Assembly (NCBI RefSeq): GCF_030915465.1
Contig: NZ_CP133267.1
Coordinates: forward strand, 3,275,001-3,339,000
Direction: 5' to 3'
Source of the DNA: Neobacillus sp. PS3-34
Lineage (GTDB): Bacteria > Bacillota > Bacilli > Bacillales > Cytobacillaceae
DNA length: 64,000 bases
In this document: piece by piece, positions 1 to 9,697 of the stretch
How positions within the stretch are numbered: the stretch's first letter is position 1
Layout of the letters: each line of letters starts with the position of its first letter
The notes under the pieces: model-generated
What the model saw: the letters and a program-made list of their open reading frames with translations, nothing else
The model's database searches: none
Told to the model about the DNA's origin: nothing
Translations under genes and position numbers: made by a program

Positions 1-1402
<1,402 letters not shown>

Positions 1403-1535
1403 GTCATTTATGACAAAGCGAACTCGACTTACTTCTTCTTCTTACATTATCTAGTTTTGAGGGAATGAAAAAAAATTCATTTTTCTCTTGAAAAAAATGA
1501 AAAAGACATTATAATAAGATATGTCTTATCAATAG
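1403..1535 (+). other. 23S-5S spacer
   Basis: AT-rich spacer between 23S and 5S with no gene. It holds a promoter-like sequence (separate entry). A short inverted repeat, AAGACAT with ATGTCTT at about 1503-1528, could form a hairpin just before 5S and may take part in precursor processing, but that is inference. Confidence 0.6.
1488..1515 (+). promoter_or_regulatory. Sigma-A-like promoter before 5S rRNA
   Basis: TTGAAA (1488-1493) and a perfect TATAAT (1510-1515) are 16 nt apart. Transcription would begin about 14 nt before mature 5S. It could drive the 5S-tRNA cluster independently of the upstream rRNA promoters. The match is visible; activity is inferred. Confidence 0.5.
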
Positions 1536-1651
<116 letters not shown>

Positions 1652-1660
1652 TGTTATCAT

Positions 1661-1736
1661 GGAGGATTAGCTCAGCTGGGAGAGCATCTGCCTTACAAGC
1701 AGAGGGTCGGCGGTTCGATCCCGTCATCCTCCACCA
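1661..1736 (+). tRNA. tRNA-Val (TAC)
   Basis: First tRNA of the cluster. Complete cloverleaf, anticodon TAC in the loop CTTACAA, CCA encoded. It opens the order Val-Thr-Lys-Leu-Gly-Leu-Arg-Pro-Ala known from B. subtilis trnB. Confidence 0.97.
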
Positions 1737-1750
1737 TATTTTTATACTAT

Positions 1751-1826
<76 letters not shown>

Positions 1827-1833
1827 GTTGGAC

Positions 1834-1909
1834 GAGCCATTAGCTCAGTTGGTAGAGCATCTGACTTTTAATCAGAGGGTCGAAGGTTCGAGTCCTTCAT
1901 GGCTCACCA
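1834..1909 (+). tRNA. tRNA-Lys (TTT)
   Basis: Complete cloverleaf, anticodon TTT, CCA encoded; only 7 nt after tRNA-Thr. Confidence 0.97.
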
Positions 1910-1922
1910 TTTAAATCAATAT

Positions 1923-2004
1923 GCGGGTGTGGCGGAATTGGCAGACGCACCAGACTTAGGATCTGGCGCCGCAAGGCGTGGGGGTTCGACTCCCTTCACC
2001 CGCA
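1923..2004 (+). tRNA. tRNA-Leu (TAG)
   Basis: Long variable arm (class II), anticodon TAG between the stem halves CCAGA/TCTGG. The acceptor pairs GCGGGTG with CACCCGC. CCA is not encoded (CTA follows the discriminator A), so it must be added after transcription. Confidence 0.95.
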
Positions 2005-2016
2005 CTATATTTGTTT

Positions 2017-2091
2017 GCGGAAGTAGTTCAGTGGTAGAACACCACCTTGCCAAGGTGGGGGTCGCGGGTTCGAATCCCGTCTTCCGCTCCA
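2017..2091 (+). tRNA. tRNA-Gly (GCC)
   Basis: Complete cloverleaf, anticodon GCC, CCA encoded; 75 nt. Confidence 0.97.
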
Positions 2092-2096
2092 GAAAT

Positions 2097-2185
2097 GCCG
2101 GGGTGGCGGAACTGGCAGACGCACAGGACTTAAAATCCTGCGGTAGGTGACTACCGTACCGGTTCGATTCCGGTCCTCGGCACCA
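2097..2185 (+). tRNA. tRNA-Leu (TAA)
   Basis: Class II tRNA with long variable arm, anticodon TAA, CCA encoded; 89 nt. Confidence 0.96.
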
Positions 2186-2198
2186 CTTAGATTTATAT

Positions 2199-2275
<77 letters not shown>

Positions 2276-2281
2276 TATTTA

Positions 2282-2358
2282 CGGGAAGTAGCTCAGCTTG
2301 GTAGAGCACTTGGTTTGGGACCAAGGGGTCGCAGGTTCGAATCCTGTCTTCCCGACCA
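2282..2358 (+). tRNA. tRNA-Pro (TGG)
   Basis: Complete cloverleaf, anticodon TGG, CCA encoded; 77 nt. Confidence 0.97.
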
Positions 2359-2374
2359 TTAATTTTCATCATGT

Positions 2375-2449
2375 GGGGCTTAGCTCAGCTGGGAGAGCGC
2401 CTGCTTTGCACGCAGGAGGTCAGCGGTTCGATCCCGCTAGGCTCCACCA
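2375..2449 (+). tRNA. tRNA-Ala (TGC)
   Basis: Complete cloverleaf, anticodon TGC, CCA encoded. The acceptor stem contains G-T pairs. Confidence 0.95.
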
Positions 2450-2468
2450 TTAATTTAATCAGATATTT

Positions 2469-2545
2469 GGCGGTGTAGCTCAGCTGGCTAGAGCGTTCGG
2501 TTCATACCCGAAAGGTCGGGGGTTCGACTCCCTCCGCCGCTACCA
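2469..2545 (+). tRNA. tRNA-Met (CAT), elongator
   Basis: Anticodon CAT, CCA encoded. It is called elongator Met because of its position after Ala, as in trnB, and because its acceptor stem begins with a G1-T72 pair, unlike the initiator tRNA further on. Confidence 0.9.
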
Positions 2546-2553
2546 AATATTGA

Positions 2554-2630
2554 GGACCTTTAGCTCAGCTGGTTAGAGCAGACGGCTCATAACCGTCCGG
2601 TCGTAGGTTCGAGTCCTACAAGGTCCACCA
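2554..2630 (+). tRNA. tRNA-Ile2 (CAT, lysidine-modified)
   Basis: The anticodon reads CAT, but position (after Met, before Ser) and sequence match the trnB minor isoleucine tRNA, whose C34 is changed to lysidine by TilS. The acceptor GGACCTT/AAGGTCC is fully paired. Automatic tools often label it Met. Confidence 0.85.
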
Positions 2631-2647
2631 TCAACTTTATATTATCT

Positions 2648-2740
2648 GGAGGAATACCCAAGTCTGGCTGAAGGGATCGGTCTTGAAAACCGACAGGCGG
2701 GTCATACCGCGCGGGGGTTCGAATCCCTCTTCCTCCTCCA
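2648..2740 (+). tRNA. tRNA-Ser (TGA)
   Basis: Class II tRNA with long variable arm, anticodon TGA, CCA encoded; 93 nt. Confidence 0.96.
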
Positions 2741-2746
2741 TAATTT

Positions 2747-2900
2747 AATACTTTTTATTGTCGCGGGGTGGAGCACGATCGAATAAGCTTCTTCGATTAA
2801 GCTACAGCGCAACGATTGAGCCACATTTTGAATATGCTTTCCGAAATCGGGGCGGCAAGATGAGGACAGCCCATATGTATAATAGCGCATGGGCAAATAA
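2747..2900 (+). repeat. Truncated 5' copy of tRNA-fMet with 125-nt insert
   Basis: A 29-nt exact direct repeat (2747-2775 and 2901-2929) covers 15 nt of leader plus the first 14 nt of tRNA-fMet. Between the copies lie 125 nt (2776-2900) that continue no known tRNA. The insert holds an inverted repeat ATCGAA/TTCGAT near its left end, the motif TTTGAATATGCT (2827-2838) and a stem GCCCAT/ATGGGC near its right end (about 2869-2894). The intact tRNA follows. The same layout recurs at three other tRNAs in the cluster. Confidence 0.85.
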
Positions 2901-2915
2901 AATACTTTTTATTGT

Positions 2916-2989
<74 letters not shown>

Positions 2990-2992
2990 TTT

Positions 2993-3068
2993 GGTCCCGT
3001 GGTGTAGCGGTTAACATGCCTGCCTGTCACGCAGGAGATCGCCGGTTCGATCCCGGTCGGGACCGCCA
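2993..3068 (+). tRNA. tRNA-Asp (GTC)
   Basis: Complete cloverleaf, anticodon GTC, CCA encoded. It starts 3 nt after tRNA-fMet and has no truncated copy before it. Confidence 0.97.
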
Positions 3069-3081
3069 TTTTTATGTTAAG

Positions 3082-3213
3082 TGGCTCGGTAGCTCAGTCG
3101 GTAGAGCAGATTGATTGCTTCATTGATAGACTTCCGTTGCAATCTGCGAGAAAGATCGAGAGATCTTTTGAGCAAAGGACTAACAACATAAATTGTAGTG
3201 AATTACCTATAAA
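3082..3213 (+). repeat. Truncated 5' copy of tRNA-Phe with 105-nt insert
   Basis: A 27-nt exact direct repeat (3082-3108 and 3214-3240) spans the first 26 nt of tRNA-Phe plus one base. The 105-nt insert (3109-3213) starts with a GATTGC/GCAATC hairpin followed by CTGCGAG. Next comes a hairpin AAAGATC-GAGA-GATCTTT with a GNRA-type loop. Then GAGCAAAGGACT (3170-3181) repeats exactly the 12 nt of tRNA-Phe (3236-3247) that straddle the insert junction. Confidence 0.85.
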
Positions 3214-3214
3214 T

Positions 3215-3290
3215 GGCTCGGTAGCTCAGTCGGTAGAGCAAAGGACTGAAAATCCTTGTGTCGGCGGTTCGATTCCGTCCCGAGCCACCA
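3215..3290 (+). tRNA. tRNA-Phe (GAA)
   Basis: Intact cloverleaf, anticodon GAA, CCA encoded. The first 26 nt are duplicated 132 nt upstream. Confidence 0.96.
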
Positions 3291-3321
3291 TTTTTATTTC
3301 TATTTATTCCTCTAAAATTAT

Positions 3322-3398
3322 GGCGATTGTGGCGAAGTGGTTAACGCACCTGATTGTGGTTCAGGCATTCGTGGGTTCGATTCCCATCAGTCGCCCCA
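3322..3398 (+). tRNA. tRNA-His (GTG)
   Basis: Complete cloverleaf with the extra G at position -1 paired to the C discriminator; anticodon GTG; CCA encoded. No truncated copy precedes it. Confidence 0.96.
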
Positions 3399-3409
3399 TT
3401 TTTATATTC

Positions 3410-3564
3410 GCGGGTGTAGTTTACTGGTAAAACCTCAGCCACGAGCAAGACTACATTGGCCAGCTGCGAGTTGCCTCGACGCATATAGCAACTTTGAGTA
3501 TGCTAGTAGAGAAAGAGGCATGTAAGTACGTGAATTAAAATATTACTTCTTAATTAATAAATAT
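3410..3564 (+). repeat. Truncated 5' copy of tRNA-Gly(TCC) with 124-nt insert
   Basis: A 31-nt exact direct repeat (3410-3440 and 3565-3595) equals tRNA-Gly nt 1-31, ending at the anticodon-stem 5' strand. The 124-nt insert (3441-3564) begins ACGAGCAA. It holds GCTGCGAGTTG (3463-3473), a GTTGC/GCAAC hairpin and TTTGAGTATGCT (3493-3504), then a very AT-rich tail. ACGAGCAA and GCTGCGAGTTG recur in the tRNA-Asn insert; the TATGCT motif recurs in the fMet and Asn inserts. Confidence 0.85.
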
Positions 3565-3638
3565 GCGGGTGTAGTTTACTGGTAAAACCTCAGCCTTCCA
3601 AGCTGATGTAGTGGGTTCGATTCCCATCACCCGCTCCA
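3565..3638 (+). tRNA. tRNA-Gly (TCC)
   Basis: Intact cloverleaf, anticodon TCC in CTTCCAA, CCA encoded; 74 nt. Its first 31 nt are duplicated 155 nt upstream. Confidence 0.96.
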
Positions 3639-3642
3639 ACAT

Positions 3643-3715
<73 letters not shown>

Positions 3716-3721
3716 TTTTTT

Positions 3722-3859
3722 TTATTCCGCAGTAGCTCAGTGGTAGAGACGAGCAATGCATCATGAATATGCTGCGAGTTGTACACGCCGAATCACTCCT
3801 TAGATTACCTTCTGAGGCGTGGACACGGTAAGTAATAATGGTTTAGGGAAATACTTTAA
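3722..3859 (+). repeat. Truncated 5' copy of tRNA-Asn with 111-nt insert
   Basis: A 27-nt exact direct repeat (3722-3748 and 3860-3886) covers 4 nt of leader and tRNA-Asn nt 1-23. The 111-nt insert (3749-3859) begins ACGAGCAA directly after the repeat, as in the Gly(TCC) insert. It holds CATGAATATGCT (3762-3773) and GCTGCGAGTTG (3771-3781), then an inverted repeat CACGCC/GGCGTG that can form a long stem. Confidence 0.85.
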
Positions 3860-3863
3860 TTAT

Positions 3864-3938
3864 TCCGCAGTAGCTCAGTGGTAGAGCTATCGGCTGTTAA
3901 CCGATCGGTCGCAGGTTCGAGTCCTGCCTGCGGAGCCA
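3864..3938 (+). tRNA. tRNA-Asn (GTT)
   Basis: Intact cloverleaf, anticodon GTT, CCA encoded. Its first 23 nt are duplicated 138 nt upstream. Confidence 0.96.
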
Positions 3939-3941
3939 TAT

Positions 3942-4032
3942 GGGGAAGTACTCAAGAGGCTGAAGAGGCGCCCCTGCTAAGGGTGTAGGTCGGGTAACCG
4001 GCGCGAGGGTTCAAATCCCTCCTTCTCCGCCA
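3942..4032 (+). tRNA. tRNA-Ser (GCT)
   Basis: Class II tRNA with long variable arm, anticodon GCT, CCA encoded; 91 nt. Confidence 0.95.
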
Positions 4033-4036
4033 TATT

Positions 4037-4107
4037 GGCCCTTGGTCAAGCGGTTAAGACACCGCCCTTTCACGGCGGTAACACGGGTTCGAATCCCGTA
4101 GGGGTCA
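4037..4107 (+). tRNA. tRNA-Glu (TTC), acceptor 5' strand short by one C
   Basis: Last tRNA of the cluster, anticodon TTC. The 5' acceptor strand reads GGCCCT where the 3' strand AGGGGTC requires GGCCCCT, so one C is missing from a CCCC run, probably a sequencing error. CCA is not encoded. Confidence 0.88.
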
Positions 4108-4112
4108 TACTG

Positions 4113-4147
4113 AAAAAAACTGCTGACATGTGTCAGCAGTTTTTTTG
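4113..4147 (+). terminator. Terminator of the rRNA-tRNA operon
   Basis: Perfect 10-bp stem ACTGCTGACA/TGTCAGCAGT with a two-base top, flanked by A and T runs, directly after tRNA-Glu. Confidence 0.93.
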
Positions 4148-4452
4148 TCGTCTAGGAAATTATAAAATAGAATGTTGTGGATAACTTCTACATGTTGTAT
4201 TAATCTAGCTCCACAAGGAAAGCTTCGGCAGTATATGCTTCGCACGAAGAAAAAGCAATAGCTTTTTCGAGGAGCCCCCAGCCAGTTTTCACCTTTGAAT
4301 AGCTCCCTTGAATATCTTGCTCCAAGCATGACCTTTAGGTGATGCTTGGAGTAGCTCGGGGTCATAAGCCAAATCACTCCAGAAATCAGGATTTCCTGCG
4401 TGATTCGTCTTATGCCTGTCGGGGCTAACCAGGGCGCTTGCGCCTTTTGTTC
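4147..4452 (+). repeat. Dispersed intergenic repeat R, copy 1
   Basis: Shares its ends (GTCGTCTAGGAAAT on the left, GCGCTTGCGCCTTTTGTTC on the right) with 28408-28834 and 33772-34076. The core hairpin CTCCAAGCAT/ATGCTTGGAG is at about 4320-4351, and CTCGGGGTCATAAGCC follows it. A nested module with GAAAAAGC-AATA-GCTTTTTC lies on the left side. The left edge is flush with the T-run of the tRNA terminator. Reading frames through it are not genes. Confidence 0.85.
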
Positions 4453-4545
4453 TGTGAAAATAGAAGTTCCAATAGATTGTTCATTAACTTTCTTAAAAAC
4501 CAACTGGTCCATAGCAAAGTCGTTCATATCTCGATAAAATCTACT

Positions 4546-4602
4546 GAGGCTGCCCCAATTTGGTCCTAAACCAGGACCAGCTGGGCCAGCCTCTTTTTTT
4601 AA
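4546..4602 (+). terminator. Terminator-like hairpin without an obvious gene
   Basis: Outer stem GAGGCTG/CAGCCTC and inner stem TGGTCCT/AGGACCA followed by seven T. No plus-strand gene ends here. The stretch 4453-4545 holds no convincing gene; its minus-strand frame could be a remnant. GAGGCTG ends also resemble insertion-sequence termini, so this may be an element scar. Confidence 0.45.
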
Positions 4603-4637
4603 AAAATCATCATTTCGCTATTTATAAATTTGTTCTG

Positions 4638-6088
4638 TTACTGGACACTCAATGTAGCTGCCTGATAGTTTACAGGAAGAAAGGTGTTTTGGTCTGTTGA
4701 AGAACTGGTAACTGTTTCTGTGTACCAGGTGTAGGCTCCGGCAATGGATGGCGCCGTCCAGTTGTTAAATGAAAAGGTAACGCTTTGATTTCCCGATAGA
4801 TTGGCTGTATCTAAGTACACATTATTTCCAGAGAATGATAGTTTACTAGAGACATCCGTTCCATCGCTTTTAACTGCAGTGACATTGGCTGATGTGGGAT
4901 CCGCCCATTTTGGAGGAGCCATGACCTTAATCTTACTGATTGGATAGGTCGATGGAGCCCTCAACGTTACTTTAACTGATTGGGTTGCTCCCGCTGCCTG
5001 TGTTGAATGGTCGATGGTTGCTGTACCCCGGCCATAGGAGCCGCGTATACGCAGAAATTCATTGTAGAATTTATCTGCTGTAGCTTTATCGTGAATGACC
5101 ATCAAATTCTCGCTGTTACTGTCATTTGCATTTGCACTGGCATTAAACGACCCTGTAGCAACTGCAGCAGAAGTATATCCCTTATCTGCAATCATTACCT
5201 TGTTATGCATTTTACCGCCGTAAGGAACGTCTGCAATGCTCACAGGAATGCCTGCCTGGGCCAGGTAGGCTAATTCCCCATAAGGGCCATTACTAGCATA
5301 TTGACTGTAGTCAAAAAGGCCTTCAATGTTTACTCCTCTATTTTTTGCATTGATCAGGGCGGTGCGGACATTATCATCTGTGAAGGAGAAGTAGTCAAAG
5401 TAAACATTATATTTTGCGTTGTTAATCATATTCACAAGCTGGTCAATTGGACTATCTTCAGGTGCAAAGTATACTTCTACAGGTATATTGCCAGTTGAGG
5501 TAGCGATGGTTGCTTTTTGGGTATCTGGTGTTGAAGGTGACGCCGTTTTCGTAAACTCATCGTTCACATACATTTCTTCAAAGTCGGTTTTATAAATGGA
5601 TGCAAGACTAGAGGACTCCCAGAGAATTGTATTATCATAGTTGTTTGCATTATCAGTATCGGTTGTATTGGCTGAGCCCATCCAGACTTTTTTGCCATCA
5701 ATAATCGCGTATTTATCATGCATGATGGCAGAGCGGTTATCTCCTTTGACGCTTATTCCAGCGTCTATGAGCTGCTGGGTAAAACTATTGGTTATGTAAT
5801 CGGTGTCTGTTTGGATACGAATGGATACGCCGCGGTTTTTAGCGCGGATGAGGGCATCAACAAATGGCTGGTAGCGAATTTCATAAAATGCACCATCAAT
5901 GGATGTTGTCGCCTTATCAATTTCCGCAATAAAGGCATCGATGACATTGGTGCCGAGGTGCCGAACATGACCGATTCTGTATCATAGGTCGATGCGTGGA
6001 TAGACGGCTGTATGGGTGCCAAGCCCAGAGATAAGGAGGCGGCGAGTGAAAATGCGGTGATTTTTCTAACCCAATTTAACTTTAACAA
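4638..6088 (-). CDS. Secreted phospholipase D-like protein (frameshifted in this sequence)
   Basis: About 480 residues. An N-terminal signal peptide (VRKITAFSLAASLSLGL, ending near IHAS) is followed by two PLD repeats with HxK-type motifs: HDKYAIIDGKKVWMGSAN and HNKVMIADKG..GSFNAS. The family hydrolyses phosphodiesters in lipids or nucleic acids through paired HKD motifs; the substrate here is unknown. A C-terminal region of about 120 residues, rich in Ser/Thr/Asn, looks like a beta-sandwich. The reading frame breaks near 5960, and the next frame continues as NVIDAFIAEIDKATTSIDG. The start chosen is TTG 6088 with AGGGCAGG upstream. Monocistronic and probably extracellular. Confidence 0.8.
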
Positions 6089-6271
6089 ATGATTTCCTGC
6101 CCTTCGTGGTTGGTAGCTTACTTGTCCATAATAAATGTACATTAATAAGACCAATCACGATAATTGCAAAGGAACTATTAAGAAAATTTAAATTTTAGGT
6201 AAATTGGGGGTTTTCTGATTTTTTTTACAAAAATAAAAAGAGTCCAGCAAAAGCTGAAACTCGAAAAAAGC

Positions 6272-6448
6272 TTAGAAATTTTCCTCTTTTTCCTTTAAAT
6301 TTTTCCCTGTATTCTCCAGATCAAAGGCAGAAGTGATGCCCGTATAAGGGCCACGAAATGGGTCGAGCGCTAGAATCTTTCCATCGGGAGGGCCAAACAG
6401 AGCTTTTCTTTCCTCATTCAATAAATATTCCTCTTCTTTTTCAGCCAT
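6272..6448 (-). CDS. Small acidic hypothetical protein, 58 aa
   Basis: Begins MAEKEEEYLLNEERKALFG and ends NLKEKEENF. A ribosome binding site GAAAGGTG lies before the ATG. It is hydrophilic, rich in Glu and Lys, with no signal or membrane segment. The middle carries PPDGKILALDPFRGPYTG. I do not recognise a characterised family and give no function. It is divergent from the glycogen operon. Confidence 0.65.
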   Translation of the reverse strand: MAEKEEEYLLNEERKALFGPPDGKILALDPFRGPYTGITSAFDLENTGKNLKEKEENF

Positions 6449-6653
6449 TTATTTCACACCTTTCAGTACTTATTTTGTTTTATTTTGTCTTACAATAAAT
6501 ATCTTTATGCCAAACATGTCGACAGATTAATGATGTAAGCGTAAACAACTCGAATAATGAAATCTTTTGTCGAAAAATTAAGAAAATGTTACAGAGGAAA
6601 TCGAGATGGCAACTAGAATACTATTCAGATAAACCTTAAATGGAGGCGTATAG

Positions 6654-8590
6654 GTGATGGATTGTTATCCAACAGATTTTCAGTTGCATTTATTTCATGA
6701 AGGCAGTCTTTACAAAAGCCATCATTTATTTGGCGCCCATGTCATAAATGCTGAAGGTGAAACATATACTCAATTTTGTGTCTGGGCACCGGCAGCAGAG
6801 AAAGTAAGACTGGCAGGGGATTTTAACCTATGGGATGGAAGCGGCTATTCCCTCGAAAAAATAAATAAAGAGGGAGTGTGGATCATTTCTGTAGATGGTG
6901 ATTTATCTCATTCTCTTTATAAATACGAAGTAACAACGGCATTAGGGGAAACCTTTTTAAAGTCTGACCCTTATGCTTTTTATTCGGAACTCCGCCCCCG
7001 AACGGCCTTGATTGTATATCCTTTAACAGGCTATAGATGGAATGACCATCAATGGCAGAAAAAAAGGCAAAAAAATGCTTCCATTACAGAACCGCTTACG
7101 ATTTATGAAGTTCATTTAGGCTCGTGGAAAAAAAATGAGGATGGAAGCTTTCTTTCATACCGGGAGTTAGCAGTAGAATTGATTCCATATGTGAAAGAGC
7201 ATGGTTATACACATGTTGAACTGCTTCCTTTAACTGAGCATCCGCTCGACGACTCGTGGGGGTACCAGGCGACGGGTTATTTTTCGGTGACCAGCAGGTA
7301 CGGTACACCTCAAGACTTTATGTATTTTGTTGATGAATGCCACCGCCAAGGAATTGGTGTAATACTCGATTGGACGCCTGGGCATTTTTGCAAGGATGCA
7401 CATGGTTTATTCCGGTTTGATGGCAGTTTTGCTTATGAGTATAAGCATGAACATGACCGGGAGAATCGAGTATGGGGCACTGCCAACTTTGATCTTGGAA
7501 AGCCGGAGGTACAAAGCTTCCTCATATCGAGTGCCTTATTTTGGCTCGAGTATTATCATATCGACGGATTTAGGGTAGATGCTGTGGCGAACATCATCTT
7601 TTGGCCAAATGCAGTCAATCAGCAGAATTCATTTGGAATTGATTTTTTAAAGAAATTAAATAAAGCCATTGCTGATAATGAACCGTCTGCCGTCATGATT
7701 GCCGAGGATTCAACCGATTGGCCAATGTAACAGCACATGTAGATGATGGGGGACTCGGATTCACTTATAAATGGAATATGGGCTGGATGAACGACATGCT
7801 GAAGTATATGGAAGCAGTGCCTTCTCACCGTTCAGCACTCCATAACCTAGTGACATTCTCCCTTGTTTATGCTTTTTCTGAAAACTTCATACTTCCGTTT
7901 TCCCATGATGAAGTGGTTCATGGCAAGAAATCATTGCTCAATAAAATGCCAGGTGATTACGGTGATAAATTTGCGCAACTGCGGCTTCTGCTGGGGTTTA
8001 TGTACGCACATCCAGGCAAAAAATTAAACTTTATGGGAGCCGAGATGGGACAGTTTGCTGAGTGGAAAGACAAGGAGCAGCTGGATTGGAATCTTTTTGA
8101 GTACGAGATGCATGAAAAGTTAAATCATTTTGTAATCGAATTGAACAAGTTTTATAAGCGGTCTAAGCCTTTGTTTGAATTGGACGGTCGACAGGAAGGA
8201 TTTGAATGGATCGATGTAAACAACCATCAACAATCCATATTTTCATTTGTTCGAAGAGGCAAAGACCCTGAGGATATTCTGACGGTGATTTGTAACTTTA
8301 CTGAAATAAGCTATTCGGATTACCAGGTAGGGGTGCCACAAGCCGGAAATTACCGGGAGGTCATTAATAGTGATGCCCATGAGTTTGGCGGCTCTGGAGT
8401 AATTAATAAGAAGGTTATAAAAGCAGAAAACATTGCCTACCATGGCAAGCCGTTTTCGCTGTCTATGAATATACCTCCGTTTGGCATTTCAGTCTTACGG
8501 CCTGTTAAGCAAAGAAAGGGGAGAGAAAACAATGAAAAAGAAACGATGCGTAGCGATGCTCCTGGCAGGGGGAAAAGGAAGCAGGCTTAA
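6654..8590 (+). CDS. glgB: 1,4-alpha-glucan branching enzyme GlgB (frameshifted)
   Basis: Makes the alpha-1,6 branches of glycogen. An N-terminal CBM48 domain (about residues 20-110) precedes a GH13 barrel with DWTPGHF (near 239), the nucleophile in [10 protein letters not shown] (near 308) and the acid/base Glu in IAEDSTDWP (near 351); SHDEVVHGK follows. One base is missing near 7728 (ATGTAACA should read ATGGTAACA), after which the frame continues to 8590. Repaired length is about 645 residues, slightly long because the tail overlaps glgC by 59 nt. GTG 6654 or ATG 6657 could start; both follow TGGAGG. First gene of glgBCDAP. Confidence 0.93.
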
Positions 8591-9668
8591 CTCACTGACG
8601 ACCAATTTGGCAAAACCAGCAGTTCCTTTTGGCGGAAAATACCGGATTATTGATTTTACGCTAAGCAATTGCACAAATTCAGGAATCCATACTGTGGGTG
8701 TTCTGACACAATATCAGCCGCTTGAGCTGAATTCATATATCGGCATCGGCAATGCGTGGGATCTTGACCGGAAGGATGGCGGAGTAACTGTGCTTCCTCC
8801 ATATACGGAGTCATCTGAAATGAAATGGTACTCGGGAACGGCAAGTGCCATTTATCAGAACGTAAAATATATAAGCCAATATGACCCGGAATATGTGCTG
8901 ATTTTATCCGGAGACCATATTTATAAAATGAATTACGAGATGATGTTGGATTATCATATCCAGAAAAAGGCAGATGTTTCTATATCAGTTATTGAAGTTC
9001 CTTGGGAGGAAGCAAGCCGCTTTGGAATTATGAATACCGATGAAAATATGAAAATAACAGAGTTTGATGAAAAGCCGTCAAATCCAAAAAACAATCTCGC
9101 TTCGATGGGGATTTATATTTTTAATTGGAAGTTGTTAAAGGAGTATCTGGAGCTTGATGAGCAGTGTCTTGAATCCAGCCATGACTTTGGCAAAGATATC
9201 ATTCCATTATTGCTGGAGAACGGAAAAAATGTGTTAGCGTATCCATTTAATGGGTATTGGAAGGATGTCGGTACGGTTAAAAGCCTTTGGGAAGCAAATA
9301 TGGATCTACTGGATGACGACTGTGAGTTAAACCTGTTTGATCATACATGGAGAATATATTCCGTAAATCCAAATCATCCTCCGCAATATATTTCGCCGGA
9401 AGCAAGGGTGGCTGAATCCCTTGTAAATGAGGGCTGTACAATTGAAGGTGAAATTGAAAAGTCAGTGCTCTTTCAGGGAGTATCGGTAGAAAGGGGAAGC
9501 ATAGTCAAACACTCCGTCATTATGCCAGACGCAGTTATAGGTAAGAATTGTGTAATTGAACGGGCTATTGTTTCACCGGAAGTCCACATTCCGGATGGGA
9601 TGATCATCCGTCCGGAAAATGATGATGAAGAAATAATTCTTGTTTCAGAAGAAATGTTTCAACCTTGA
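8532..9668 (+). CDS. glgC: Glucose-1-phosphate adenylyltransferase, catalytic subunit GlgC
   Basis: Forms ADP-glucose from ATP and glucose-1-phosphate, the committed step of glycogen synthesis. It has 378 residues, starting [19 protein letters not shown] with the nucleotide-binding GGxGxRL loop. It continues with [19 protein letters not shown] and [12 protein letters not shown], and a C-terminal left-handed beta-helix of hexapeptide repeats. ATG 8532 was preferred over upstream in-frame starts because GGGGAGAG lies just before it. The frame is intact. It overlaps glgB and precedes glgD by 29 nt. Confidence 0.95.
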   Translation: MKKKRCVAMLLAGGKGSRLNSLTTNLAKPAVPFGGKYRIIDFTLSNCTNSGIHTVGVLTQYQPLELNSYIGIGNAWDLDRKDGGVTVLPPYTESSEMKWYSGTASAIYQNVKYISQYDPEYVLILSGDHIYKMNYEMMLDYHIQKKADVSISVIEVPWEEASRFGIMNTDENMKITEFDEKPSNPKNNLASMGIYIFNWKLLKEYLELDEQCLESSHDFGKDIIPLLLENGKNVLAYPFNGYWKDVGTVKSLWEANMDLLDDDCELNLFDHTWRIYSVNPNHPPQYISPEARVAESLVNEGCTIEGEIEKSVLFQGVSVERGSIVKHSVIMPDAVIGKNCVIERAIVSPEVHIPDGMIIRPENDDEEIILVSEEMFQP

Positions 9669-9697
9669 AATGAAACCGACTGCGGAGGGATATTGGA

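Noticed and set aside
2554..2630. Second elongator tRNA-Met
   Set aside because: The CAT anticodon, but order and acceptor sequence fit lysidine-modified tRNA-Ile2.
7718..8590. Separate gene for the second half of glgB, and likewise for other split genes
   Set aside because: The two halves align as one protein family and are joined by restoring one base.
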